Shown here piece after piece: positions 8,701-17,048 of a DNA stretch of 64,000 nucleotides. The stretch is from NCBI GenBank assembly GCA_034437275.1, contig DAOTUD010000067.1, positions 1-64,000 of the forward strand. The letters run 5' to 3'. Numbering within the stretch: position 1 is the stretch's first letter; every line of letters starts with the position of its first letter. The notes beneath the pieces are model-generated. The model saw only the letters and a list, made by a program, of their open reading frames with translations, searched no databases and was not told where the DNA came from. Position numbers and translations under genes: made by a program. Origin of the DNA: TC-15 sp034437275 (lineage in GTDB: Bacteria > Chloroflexota > Anaerolineae > Aggregatilineales > Aggregatilineaceae).

Positions 8701-9780
8701 ATGTCGAAACAATCGCTGTTTTGGATCGTGTTAGGCGGGGTACTGCTGGCCGGGATTCCGGCGCTGGCCGTGTTGGCGGCCTGGACCGGCGACGTGCTGC
8801 CTGCTGGCGTGGGGCTGGTGGTGCTGATCGTCGTGGGGGGCGGGGCAGCAGCCTGGATCACGCGCCAGATCAACGCGCCGGTGCGTCACATCACGCAGAT
8901 CGCCGACGATATCCGGGCGGCAGCCAGGGCCGAAACCGTCGAGGACATCATGCCCAACCTGGCGCATCTGCGCGAAATCCAGGGGCCGCCTGCCGTGATG
9001 CAACTGGCCAAAACCCTGGAGCAGATGGTGGTCGTGCTGGACCAGCGTCTCAGCGAACTGAATTCGGTCTACGCGATGGGGCAGGCCATTACGGCTAAGG
9101 TGGACTTCGAGCAGACCGTCGAGGCGGTGCTGGCGGCGGTGCAGCAGGTGGTGGTGTTCGACGCGGCAGAGGTCACCGTGCTGCGCGGCAACAAGCTGGT
9201 GGTCGAAGCCTGGGTCGGCCAGGAGGATTTCAACAACACGACCGGACGCGAATACCGCATCGGGCGCGGCCCGACTGGCATGATCGCGTCCAACAAACAG
9301 CCGGTGCTCGTCTCGACCATCTCCGGCGAGGAGGAAGACCTCAAGCGCACACTGGGCTATGAATCGGCGGCGGGCGAGTTCCTGGCCAAGACCCACAAAG
9401 TGGTGATCAATTCGTTTTTGGGGATTCCGCTGCTGATCAACGACCGTCTGATCGGCACGCTGACGCTGGTCCACCGCGAGCCGGGTCGCTTCACCGAGAG
9501 CGACCGACGCCAGTTGAACAAGCTCGCGGCGCAGGCCTCGATTGCCATCGACAACGCGATCCAGGTCCGCCAGCGTGAGGATATGCTCAAGGCCCAGATT
9601 CGCGAACTGCGCATCGAGGTCGACCAGTCACAGTTGGATGAAGAGGTGGAGCAAATCACGACCAGTGATTACTTCCAGCATTTACAGTCCAGCGCCAAAG
9701 ACATCCGCCAGCGCAGCCGACGCCGGCGCGTGGCCAACCAGTCATCATCGGAACCGGATACCAACGAAAAAGGGGAATGA
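8701..9780 (+). CDS. Membrane-anchored HAMP-like and GAF-domain sensor without output domain
   Basis: 359 residues. Two membrane helices lie near residues 5-28 and 33-55. A HAMP-like segment (RQINAPVRHITQIADDIR) follows, then a GAF domain at about residues 120-295 (ELNSVYAMGQAITAKVDFEQT to ASIAIDNAI). The C-terminus is a coiled coil with a basic end. No kinase, cyclase or GGDEF domain follows, so the protein probably senses and signals through contacts with operon partners. It begins 13 bases after the previous gene and abuts the next one (TGA then ATG at 9781), indicating co-translation. Confidence 0.8.
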   Translation: MSKQSLFWIVLGGVLLAGIPALAVLAAWTGDVLPAGVGLVVLIVVGGGAAAWITRQINAPVRHITQIADDIRAAARAETVEDIMPNLAHLREIQGPPAVMQLAKTLEQMVVVLDQRLSELNSVYAMGQAITAKVDFEQTVEAVLAAVQQVVVFDAAEVTVLRGNKLVVEAWVGQEDFNNTTGREYRIGRGPTGMIASNKQPVLVSTISGEEEDLKRTLGYESAAGEFLAKTHKVVINSFLGIPLLINDRLIGTLTLVHREPGRFTESDRRQLNKLAAQASIAIDNAIQVRQREDMLKAQIRELRIEVDQSQLDEEVEQITTSDYFQHLQSSAKDIRQRSRRRRVANQSSSEPDTNEKGE

Positions 9781-9999
9781 ATGTCTGCTAAGTGTTGGAC
9801 GTGTGGCGAAGCGGCAGAGGCCAGTTGCCGTTTTTGTGGGCGTTTCGTGTGCAAAGATCACGCCTCGAAGATGCCATTATTCTTGACGGTATATGTCGGG
9901 GCCAACCAGACCCCCAAAGCAATTGTGGTGGCAGATGCCATCTGGTGTGGCATTTGCCGCCCGCATCCCAAGCCGATCGAGATGCCGGATATTTACTGA
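9781..9999 (+). CDS. Small zinc-binding protein (B-box/treble-clef-like)
   Basis: 72 residues. It holds three Cys pairs (CWTC near residue 5, CRFC near 16, and the separated Cys pair CGIC near 56) plus CKDH near residues 24-27. The order CxxC, CxxC, CxxxH resembles a B-box or AN1-type zinc-binding fold. It starts directly after the GAF gene and ends 18 bases before the next gene. Its place in the operon suggests an adaptor or interaction role. No close family is recognised. Confidence 0.72.
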   Translation: MSAKCWTCGEAAEASCRFCGRFVCKDHASKMPLFLTVYVGANQTPKAIVVADAIWCGICRPHPKPIEMPDIY

Positions 10000-10017
10000 T
10001 AGTCGCGGGAGGGACGT

Positions 10018-10500
10018 ATGGGTTTGTATGATCGGTTGTTTGATCAGCTTGACGACGACGATAACGACCAGAACGACGACAACGGCGACGAGCAGGCGAC
10101 ATCATCCGGCGTGACCCCGCTGGAGATTGCCGGGCTGCCCGGCCCCCAGCGCAAGGTGATGTTCTGGATGCTGCGCGATGCCAAAGCCTCGTCCGAAGGG
10201 GTGAACGTGGAACGACTCCGCGCTAATCTTGAGGATGACGTGGAGGACCTGCCCACTGTGCTGGCTGAATTGACCAAAGAAAGCTGGCTGATCCTGATGG
10301 GCGAGCCGCCCAACGTCCGCTATAAGGTCAATCTCCGCCGCAAACGGGGCAGCAGCCTGGACGCCAACGTCTGGGCCTCGCTGACCGACCGGCTGCTGGC
10401 CGACGAGGACGACGACGACGGCTCCGAGGACGACCCCCCCGGCGACCCGGACCAGAACGGCGAACAGGACACCAGCGCCAAACCCTGGCTGGACTGGTAG
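10018..10500 (+). CDS. Acidic winged-helix-like protein of unknown function
   Basis: 160 residues. The first 35 and last 40 residues are strongly acidic (runs of Asp and Glu), and a winged-helix-like core occupies about residues 38-125. The core (IAGLPGPQRKVMFWMLRDA, then DLPTVLAELTKESWLILMGE and RYKVNLRRKRG) matches residues 35-110 of the operon's cyclic-nucleotide-binding protein in order and spacing (LPAHQRDLVNWLSRRK, LQAVLAELKQAGHI, FYRVVFGGK). The two genes therefore share a module. GGGAGGGA provides the ribosome site. The function may be protein contact more than DNA binding, because the protein is acidic. Confidence 0.72.
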   Translation: MGLYDRLFDQLDDDDNDQNDDNGDEQATSSGVTPLEIAGLPGPQRKVMFWMLRDAKASSEGVNVERLRANLEDDVEDLPTVLAELTKESWLILMGEPPNVRYKVNLRRKRGSSLDANVWASLTDRLLADEDDDDGSEDDPPGDPDQNGEQDTSAKPWLDW

Positions 10501-10503
10501 GTT

Positions 10504-13500
10504 ATGATGGATGCCCCGCTGCGCGAACGGCTGAGCCGCTTTTTACCCGCCGATTTGCTGGAGCAGCTGCCGGCCTCGCAGGCCATGACGCTGGCTATCC
10601 GGCGCTTGAACAGCCTGCACCAGGCAATCGTCTCGTTTTTACCCCGCTATATTGCCGACAACGAAGATATTTTGATCGAGGACCATGTCGAGCTGCGCCC
10701 GGGGACCTTCATGTTTGCGGATGTGTCGGGCTTCACCACGCTGTCGGAAAAGCTGCAGCGCGAAGGGGGCCGCGAAGGCGCGGAAATCCTCACCGAGGTG
10801 ATCAACGAGTTTTTCGCCACCATGCTCGAGATTCTGGCCAAGTCCAACGGCCAGTTGCTCAAGTTCGCCGGGGATGCGCTGCTGACGTTCTTCCCGGCGC
10901 AGGCGGGCGAGCAAGAGGCCCCGCTGGCGATCCGCACCGGGCTGCGAATGCAGCGCGCGATGGTCGACAAGTTCCAGCCCATCCAGCACGACGAACTGAC
11001 GCGCATCTTCGGCGCGCACAACATCGAACTCACGATGTCGATCGGCATCTGCCAGGGGCAGTTGTTCGAGGCGTTGGTCGGCAACAACGACCAGCGCGAC
11101 CACATCATCCAGGGCGATCTGCCGGGCGAAGCGATGGATGCCGAGGCCGCCGGGGAGCGCGACGACGTGATCGTCACTGCCGATCTACAGGCCCGCTATG
11201 GCGACGAGTTCGAGATGGTCCCGGTGGGTGATGGGTTTTTTCGGGTGGTTGACAATTTCGGCGACCAGCTCAGCGATTACGAGTTCGTGATCCCGCGCCG
11301 CCGCCGCGCCCAGACCTCGGCCCTGTTCGACTTCAGCGAGGAGAACCTGCTGGAAGACGCGCAGCGCAACCTGGAGCGGGTCGAAACGATTGCGTGCTTC
11401 GTCTCCAAGGATGTGGTCAACAAGCTGGCCTTCAAGGGCGACAAGATCGAGGCCGAAAACCGGCTGGCGACCGTGATCTTCGTGCATTTCACCGGCTTCG
11501 CCGAGCTGCTCCAGGAGTGGGGCGTGGACCGGCTGCCGCTGCTGCTGGAAATCCTGGGCCGCTACTACAGCCTGATGCAGCGCACCATCGCCTCCAATGG
11601 TGGGTCGCTGAACCGCACCGACCCCTACCAGCGCGGCGTCAAGATGCTGATCACGTTCGGTGCGCCGGTCACCTATCCCGACGACCCGGAGCGCGCCGTC
11701 ACAACCGCGCTGGAGATGAACCGCCAGTTGGCGCTGTTCAACGCCCGGCTGCAGGACGAACTGCCCGACGACTTGCAGCGCGATGTCTACCTCACCCAGC
11801 GCGTCGGCATCACACACGGGCCGGTCTTCGCCGGGGAGGCGGGCTGGAAGGCGCGTCGCGAGTACACCGTCATGGGCGACGATGTCAACCTGGCCGCGCG
11901 CCTGATGGCGAAGGGCGACCCCGGCCAGATTTTGATCAGCCAACGCGTATGGGAGCGTGTGCAGGATCACTTCGAGACGGAAGAACTGGCTCCCTTCCAC
12001 CTGAAGGGCAAGGCCAAACCCACCCAGGCCTATCTGGTCAAGGCCAGCACCGCGTCGGCGTTGAACATGTCGGCCACGTCGACCACGCCGTTTATCGGGC
12101 GCGATCTGCAACTGCTCTCGCTGACGTATGCGCTCCAGCAGGCCAAAGGCCCGCGCCGCCGGCAGGCGTTCGCGCTGCACGGCGAGGCCGGTGTCGGCAA
12201 GACGCGCATGGCCAAGCAGGTCGTCGAGGCCGCCGAGCAGACTGGGTTCAAGGTGGCCTGGGCCAACTGCCAGCTTCGGCACAGCCGCGATCAGTCGGTG
12301 TGGGCCGCGATCATCTTCCAACTGCTGGAGCTGGAACAGGCCAAGAGCGAGCAGGCGCGCCGCCGGCTGCTGCAAGTGCGCCTCAGCGAACTCGACCTGG
12401 ACGAATTGGAGCCGGTCTTCAGCCAACTGCATTTCGACAGCCTGGCCGAGCCGGGCGAAACGGACGTTGATGCTGATGTGGAGGCCGGCCTTCCGACTTC
12501 CCAGCAGCCACCGCCGATCAAGACGCCCGCCGCTGGCTCCACCAACATCTACGAGGCCGCCAAAGACAAAACCGACCTCGACAAATCTGGCATTTTCGGC
12601 CTGGTGCGCGCCGAGTTGGAGTCCACCGTGGAAGCCGACGACACGTCGCTGTGGCAGTCGCTCCAGAGCCAGACCAGCCTGCCGGACGGGATCGTGCGCT
12701 TTGTGCAGGCCTTCAGCGATCGCACGCCGACGCTGCTGGTGATCGACGACCTGCACCAGGTTGACCCCATCTCGCTGTCCATTTTGCAGCGTGTGCTGGA
12801 AGAAGTGACCCAGGCGCGGCTGATGGTGCTGGTCACCTACGAGCCGACCGATGACTCCGAAATCAGCGACCTGCCGATCCGGCGCAAGGTGGCGCTGGGT
12901 GACCTGGACGAGGACGAGACGATCCAGATGGCAGGGCGCGTGCTGGGCGTGCAGGAGATCGGGCCGCAGTTGGGCGACCTGCTGTGGCAGCGCAGCAATG
13001 GCCGCCCGTTGTTCATCGAGTCCCTGCTCGACCTGCTGCGCGAGGACGAGCAGCTCGCCTTCATGAACGGACAGGCCGAACTGAAACCGGAGGCCGACCC
13101 CGACGCGCTGCCCGACAATGTGCGCGAGTTGATCACCAGCCGCCTGGATCGCTTGCCGGGCGACCTGCGCGAAATTTTGCAGATCGCGTCGGTGTTTGGG
13201 GATGGCTTTTCGGACGCGGCGCTGCTGACGGTCGAGGGGGTCAACGATGCCGACCGGCTGGAAAACCAACTCGACACCCTGGTCGACGAGGAGATCATCG
13301 AACTCCAGCCGGATGGGATGTACCGCTTCCGGCACGGCGTCACGCAGGGGGCCGTGTTCGAGACGCTGAACCGCCTCCAGCGCCAGAAGTATCACCGCGC
13401 TGCCGCCGATTACTGGATGGCGCAGGCCGAGTCCGACCGCTACCTGGATGTGGTGGCGTTCCATCTGGTCAAGGCCGGGATGGCAACCCGCGCCCAGGAG

Positions 13501-13644
13501 TTGATCCTCACCGCCGCCGAAGCCGCCGAGGAGGACCAGCGCATCGACCGGGCGATTGCGCTCTACACGCTGGCGCTGGATATCTTCCCGCACGACGACA
13601 GCATCCGCACCCAGCTTGAGCGCCTGCAAAACCAGCAGTTGTAG
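10504..13644 (+). CDS. Soluble adenylyl cyclase-type protein: two class III cyclase domains plus AAA/STAND ATPase
   Basis: 1046 residues with the layout of eukaryotic soluble adenylyl cyclase (ADCY10). Cyclase domain 1 (about residues 55-260) keeps both metal-binding Asp positions, in FADVSGFT and LKFAGDALL. It lacks the Asn-x3-Arg pair, having GEAMDAEAAG there. Cyclase domain 2 (about 315-500) has lost the first Asp (FVHFTGF) but keeps that pair in EYTVMGDDVNLAARL. An ATPase module follows, with Walker A GEAGVGKTR near residue 560 and Walker B LLVIDDLHQVD near 743, then a helical, TPR-like end. The two cyclase halves would make one composite active site. It is the last gene of the operon, 3 bases after the previous stop, and a hairpin terminator follows. 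The product is presumably cAMP. Confidence 0.88.
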   Translation: MMDAPLRERLSRFLPADLLEQLPASQAMTLAIRRLNSLHQAIVSFLPRYIADNEDILIEDHVELRPGTFMFADVSGFTTLSEKLQREGGREGAEILTEVINEFFATMLEILAKSNGQLLKFAGDALLTFFPAQAGEQEAPLAIRTGLRMQRAMVDKFQPIQHDELTRIFGAHNIELTMSIGICQGQLFEALVGNNDQRDHIIQGDLPGEAMDAEAAGERDDVIVTADLQARYGDEFEMVPVGDGFFRVVDNFGDQLSDYEFVIPRRRRAQTSALFDFSEENLLEDAQRNLERVETIACFVSKDVVNKLAFKGDKIEAENRLATVIFVHFTGFAELLQEWGVDRLPLLLEILGRYYSLMQRTIASNGGSLNRTDPYQRGVKMLITFGAPVTYPDDPERAVTTALEMNRQLALFNARLQDELPDDLQRDVYLTQRVGITHGPVFAGEAGWKARREYTVMGDDVNLAARLMAKGDPGQILISQRVWERVQDHFETEELAPFHLKGKAKPTQAYLVKASTASALNMSATSTTPFIGRDLQLLSLTYALQQAKGPRRRQAFALHGEAGVGKTRMAKQVVEAAEQTGFKVAWANCQLRHSRDQSVWAAIIFQLLELEQAKSEQARRRLLQVRLSELDLDELEPVFSQLHFDSLAEPGETDVDADVEAGLPTSQQPPPIKTPAAGSTNIYEAAKDKTDLDKSGIFGLVRAELESTVEADDTSLWQSLQSQTSLPDGIVRFVQAFSDRTPTLLVIDDLHQVDPISLSILQRVLEEVTQARLMVLVTYEPTDDSEISDLPIRRKVALGDLDEDETIQMAGRVLGVQEIGPQLGDLLWQRSNGRPLFIESLLDLLREDEQLAFMNGQAELKPEADPDALPDNVRELITSRLDRLPGDLREILQIASVFGDGFSDAALLTVEGVNDADRLENQLDTLVDEEIIELQPDGMYRFRHGVTQGAVFETLNRLQRQKYHRAAADYWMAQAESDRYLDVVAFHLVKAGMATRAQELILTAAEAAEEDQRIDRAIALYTLALDIFPHDDSIRTQLERLQNQQL

Positions 13645-13668
13645 GCGCAGTATCCCTCACAAGACAAA

Positions 13669-13702
13669 AGGCCGGCGCAGTGGTTGCCCGGCCTCGTTTC
13701 GT
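13669..13702 (+). terminator. Rho-independent-type terminator of the ParA/cyclase operon
   Basis: AGGCCGG at 13669-13675 pairs with CCGGCCT at 13688-13694, followed by CGTTTCGTT. The T-tract is interrupted, so strength is uncertain. Confidence 0.55.
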
Positions 13703-13789
13703 TGTCCCGATTGGCTATACTTTCCCCACATTTTTCGCTGTAGGAGGTTAGCCGGTTACCAGCCCCTCACCCCCCGGCACCTATCTAAA

Positions 13790-14959
13790 CTATATACCCA
13801 CCACCTCCAGGGCGCGCCCCAGGTCCGCGATCAGGTCGTCCTGGTCCTCGATGCCAACCGCGAGCCGCACCAGGTTGGGCATCACGCCGCGCGCGATCAA
13901 CTCCTCCTCGCTGAACGACGCAGCCCACATCGCCGCCGGGTGCACGATCAGCGAGTGCACGCTGCCCAGGCTGGCCGCCCGCGTGATCAGCTTCAGTTCG
14001 GACAGGAAACGGTCGGTGGTGGCGTAGTCGCCCTTGATCTGGACGCTCAGCACGCCGCCGAAGCCGGCCATCTGCTGCTTCGCCAGGGCATGCTGGGGAT
14101 GGTCCGGCAGGCCGGGGTAGTACACCGCTTCGACCTGCTCGTGCCCGGCCAGGAACTCCGCGATGGCCTGCGCGTTGGCGTTGTGCTGTTTCACGCGCAG
14201 CGGCAGCGTACGCAGCCCGCGCACCAGCAGCCAGCCATCGAACCCGTTGAGCGTCGCGCCCAGCACAATCGACGTCTTCCAGATGCGGTCGATCAGCTCC
14301 GCGCTGCCCGCCACGGCCCCGGCCATCAGGTCGGAGTGGCCGCCCATGTATTTCGTCGCGCTGTGCACCACCAGATCGATGCCGAAATCCAGCGGGCGCT
14401 GGTTGACCGGCGTAGCGAAGGTGTTGTCGACGATGGTGGTGATATCGTGCGCCTGCGCCATGCGCGTGATCGCGCCCAGGTCGGTCAGCTTGAGCAGCGG
14501 GTTACTCGGCGTCTCGATCATCATCATCCGGGTGTTGGGCCGGATGGCGGCCTCGAAGGCGGCGGTATCCGTCTGGTCGACCCACGTCACGTCTACGCCG
14601 AAACGCGGCAGGATGCTCTCCAGCAGCGAGATCGTCCCGGCGTAGTGGCCTTCCTGAGCCACGACGTGATCGCCGCTGCTGACGAGCGTCATCACGGCGG
14701 TCGCGATCGCGCCCATGCCCGTCGCCGCCAGCAGCGCGGCTTCCGCGCCTTCCAGGTCGGCGATGATGCGCTCGGCCTGGGCGGTGTTGGGGTTGCCGTA
14801 GCGCGTGTAAAACTGCGGATGGTGCGGCTCGGTGGCGATATCCACAAATTCCGCCGCCGACTGGGCCGCATAGGTCACCGTCTGGTAGATCGGCGGGGCG
14901 ACGGAGGGGGTCGGGTTGTGCTGTTCGTCGCTGTGAATCACGGTCGTTTCGGGTTTCAT
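13790..14959 (-). CDS. Cys/Met metabolism PLP-dependent enzyme (cystathionine gamma-synthase/methionine gamma-lyase type)
   Basis: 389 residues, the normal length for the trans-sulfuration family. Landmarks are YQTVTY near residue 25, TRYGNPNTAQAE near 52-63 (phosphate contact Tyr/Arg), ATGMGAI near 79, and the PLP-binding Lys in HSATKYMGGHSD near residue 200. The C-terminal SLGSVHSLIVHPA matches the family end. Family members make or break C-S bonds of cysteine and methionine precursors. Synthase, beta-lyase and gamma-lyase activities cannot be separated here by eye. The ATG at 14959 lies 8 bases after a weak GGGAGC site. It is probably transcribed with or just after murJ. Confidence 0.9.
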   Translation of the reverse strand: MKPETTVIHSDEQHNPTPSVAPPIYQTVTYAAQSAAEFVDIATEPHHPQFYTRYGNPNTAQAERIIADLEGAEAALLAATGMGAIATAVMTLVSSGDHVVAQEGHYAGTISLLESILPRFGVDVTWVDQTDTAAFEAAIRPNTRMMMIETPSNPLLKLTDLGAITRMAQAHDITTIVDNTFATPVNQRPLDFGIDLVVHSATKYMGGHSDLMAGAVAGSAELIDRIWKTSIVLGATLNGFDGWLLVRGLRTLPLRVKQHNANAQAIAEFLAGHEQVEAVYYPGLPDHPQHALAKQQMAGFGGVLSVQIKGDYATTDRFLSELKLITRAASLGSVHSLIVHPAAMWAASFSEEELIARGVMPNLVRLAVGIEDQDDLIADLGRALEVVGI

Positions 14960-14992
14960 CGCTTTTTTGCTCCCTGTGTTGACTGTGTTGAA

Positions 14993-16600
14993 CTACAATC
15001 TAATCCGTTGGCGCACCAGATCGCGGATCCAGCGCCACTCCTCCAGCTTGAGCAGCATCGCCAGCGCGGCAAACACGGCCAGCCCGACGCCGCCCGCCCC
15101 GCCGACGACGATCACGCGGGCGAGGATGCTGTCCGGCAGCGCGGACGCCAGCAGACTCGCGGTGGCGTAGGCGGCCACGCCCATCACGGCGGCGGCGATC
15201 AGCGTGCGCAGCGTGGTGCTGACCAGCCGTTGATCACCGTAGCCCTTCAGCCCGCGATACAACAGCCAGGCCGAGACCCCGCTGTGAATCAAATGCTTGA
15301 CCGAATCGGCGATCATCAGCCCGAAGAACGAATACCAGGGCAGCAGCACCGCCGCCACCACGATATACGCTGTCAGGCTCAGCACGCCGACCAGCGCCGG
15401 AGTCAGCGTGTTTTGGCGGGCGTAAAACGCGAACATCAGCAGCAGGTCAATCGCGGCGAACGGTAGCCCCAGCAGGTACAGCCGCAGCGCCAGCGCCGTG
15501 AAGCGCGTGTCGACCGCGTCGAATTCGCCGTGCTCGAAGATCAGCGACACCACCGGCCCGGCCAGCACGAACAGCCCGACCGCCGCCGGGATGATCAGCA
15601 CAATTGCCAGCCGCAGCCCTTGCCCCAGCGTGTTTTTGAAGGGCTGCAAGTCGGTCTTGGCGGTCGCCTGCCGGGAGAGCGTGGGCAGGATCGCGACCGA
15701 GATCGCAATTGCTACCAGCCCCTGCGGGAACTGGATCAGCGTGGTGGCCCACGTCATGTACGAGATGCTGCCTTCGCCCGTGCTGGAGGCCAGGTTGTAG
15801 CTGAAGGTGCGGTTGACCAGCACGTCCAGCGCCAGCGAGGCCATGACCGGCACGTAGAGCAGGCCGATCTTGCGCACGCCGGGATGGCTCAACGCCCCGC
15901 GCAGCCGGAAGCCCAGCCGTGCATCGCGCAGCCCAGGCGCTTGCAGCCCCAACTGCACCGCTGCGCCCACCAGCCACCCGACCGCCGCCGCCGTGATGCC
16001 CAGGGTGCTGTACAGCACCAGCGTGGTCAGCACGATCATGCCGTTGAACAGCGTCGAAGCGAACGCCGGCCACGCGAAGCGGCGCAGCGCGTACAGCAGC
16101 CCGGACACCACCGCGAACAGGCTGAGGAACATCAGCGCCGGGGCGGTGACGCGCAGCATCGCGGTCGCTTCGGCGACCACCTCCGGCGTCGCGTCGTCGC
16201 TGGCGACCAGCCCGATCACCTGCGGCGCGAGCAGTTCTAGCCCCAGCACCAGCACCGCCAGCGCGATCACGACCAGCGTCAGCAGCGAGTTGACCAGCGC
16301 CCACAGGTCGCGGCGGTCCTTGTGGGCGGCGTACTCGCTCAGCACCGGGACCAGCGCCGAATTGACGTGCCCGCCGATCAGCAGGTCGTACAGGCTGCGC
16401 GGCACGATGATCGCCAGGTTGAAGGCGTCCACCGCTGCCCCGGCCCCGAACAGCGTCGAGAGCATCATCTCGCGCGCCAGCCCCAGCACGCGGCTCGAAA
16501 TGTTGCCCAGCGCGATCAGGCCGGTAGCGCGCACCATGCCTTCTTCGGGCGGGGCGATATCCTGGGCTTCGGGATCGCTGACGACGACGCTCATCGGCAC
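14993..16600 (-). CDS. murJ: MurJ/MviN lipid II flippase
   Basis: An integral membrane protein of 535 residues with about 14 helices, matching the MurJ family (MOP superfamily). Family residues include RVLGLAREMMLSTLFGAG near 38-55, DAFNLAIIVPRSLYDLL and GHVNSALVPVLSEY. MurJ flips lipid-linked peptidoglycan precursor across the membrane. The N-terminal 20 residues are hydrophilic. The GTG at 16600 and the ATG at 16594 are both possible starts. The next gene on the same strand is a sulfur amino-acid enzyme, with no functional link evident. Confidence 0.92.
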   Translation of the reverse strand: MPMSVVVSDPEAQDIAPPEEGMVRATGLIALGNISSRVLGLAREMMLSTLFGAGAAVDAFNLAIIVPRSLYDLLIGGHVNSALVPVLSEYAAHKDRRDLWALVNSLLTLVVIALAVLVLGLELLAPQVIGLVASDDATPEVVAEATAMLRVTAPALMFLSLFAVVSGLLYALRRFAWPAFASTLFNGMIVLTTLVLYSTLGITAAAVGWLVGAAVQLGLQAPGLRDARLGFRLRGALSHPGVRKIGLLYVPVMASLALDVLVNRTFSYNLASSTGEGSISYMTWATTLIQFPQGLVAIAISVAILPTLSRQATAKTDLQPFKNTLGQGLRLAIVLIIPAAVGLFVLAGPVVSLIFEHGEFDAVDTRFTALALRLYLLGLPFAAIDLLLMFAFYARQNTLTPALVGVLSLTAYIVVAAVLLPWYSFFGLMIADSVKHLIHSGVSAWLLYRGLKGYGDQRLVSTTLRTLIAAAVMGVAAYATASLLASALPDSILARVIVVGGAGGVGLAVFAALAMLLKLEEWRWIRDLVRQRIRL

Positions 16601-16646
16601 TCCGGGCGGGTTACAGGTCTACGAGGCCGTTCGAGACGGTCTGGTT

Positions 16647-16807
16647 AGTGCCCTATGTCCCTCACCCCCCAGCCCCCTCTCCCACCGAGTGGGCAAGGGG
16701 GAGTCAAGGCGCTCGGCTTTTTTCCCTCGCCCATTTTATGGGAGAGGGGCGGCGCGACGCGCCGGGGTGAGGGGCTTTCAGACAGCCTCAATGGTAATAT
16801 GGGCACT
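16647..16807. mobile_element. MITE-like GC-rich repeat, family C
   Basis: A 161-bp non-coding palindromic element. Its ends are AGTGCCC at 16647-16653 and GGGCACT at 16801-16807. The interior starts CCCTCACCCC and finishes GGGGTGAGGG, so the whole unit can fold back. It is the same general design as the families at 5932 and 56884 but with different ends. Target duplication is unclear: only TGG is shared on the two sides. Confidence 0.55.
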
Positions 16808-16838
16808 TGGCCGCCCTACTCTACCGGACCGCTGCCGA

Positions 16839-16974
16839 ATGCGCTACAAGTGATTGCCCGCCTGCCGCCTGACGCAGTGGACAGCGTGCAACGCCGCGCG
16901 GCCTGTGCCCGGCCTGTCAGTCCTACGAAGTCGTCTACGGACGCAAGGCGCACGAGCCGGTCCCGCACCAGTAA
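16839..16974 (+). pseudogene. Possible remnant of a small zinc-ribbon protein
   Basis: Between the repeat and the terminator, two reading frames each contain a Cys-rich stretch. ATG 16839 opens MRYK then TGA, with PAC just downstream, and another frame reads GLCPACQSYEVVYGRK up to TAA 16972-16974. Joined through a frameshift these would make a small CPxC protein. A strong plus-strand terminator follows at 16997, which suggests that a transcript once ended here. Weak evidence. Confidence 0.25.
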
Positions 16975-16996
16975 AGGTAGAGTGCTCCGTATCAAA

Positions 16997-17037
16997 CGAG
17001 ACGTGGCGCACACCTGCGGCCACGTCTCGACGTTTTT
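16997..17037 (+). terminator. Strong hairpin terminator
   Basis: An 11-bp perfect stem, CGAGACGTGGC (16997-17007) with GCCACGTCTCG (17019-17029), then ACGTTTTT. It lies 12 bases beyond the end of the minus-strand oxidoreductase gene, so the hairpin may serve both strands. The T-run favours plus-strand termination. Confidence 0.7.
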
Positions 17038-17048
17038 GTAGGCAGACG

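Noticed and set aside
11185..13629. An 814-residue minus-strand open frame opposite the cyclase gene
   Set aside because: It is the antisense shadow of a strongly motif-supported protein, with low-complexity composition and no plausible ribosome site.
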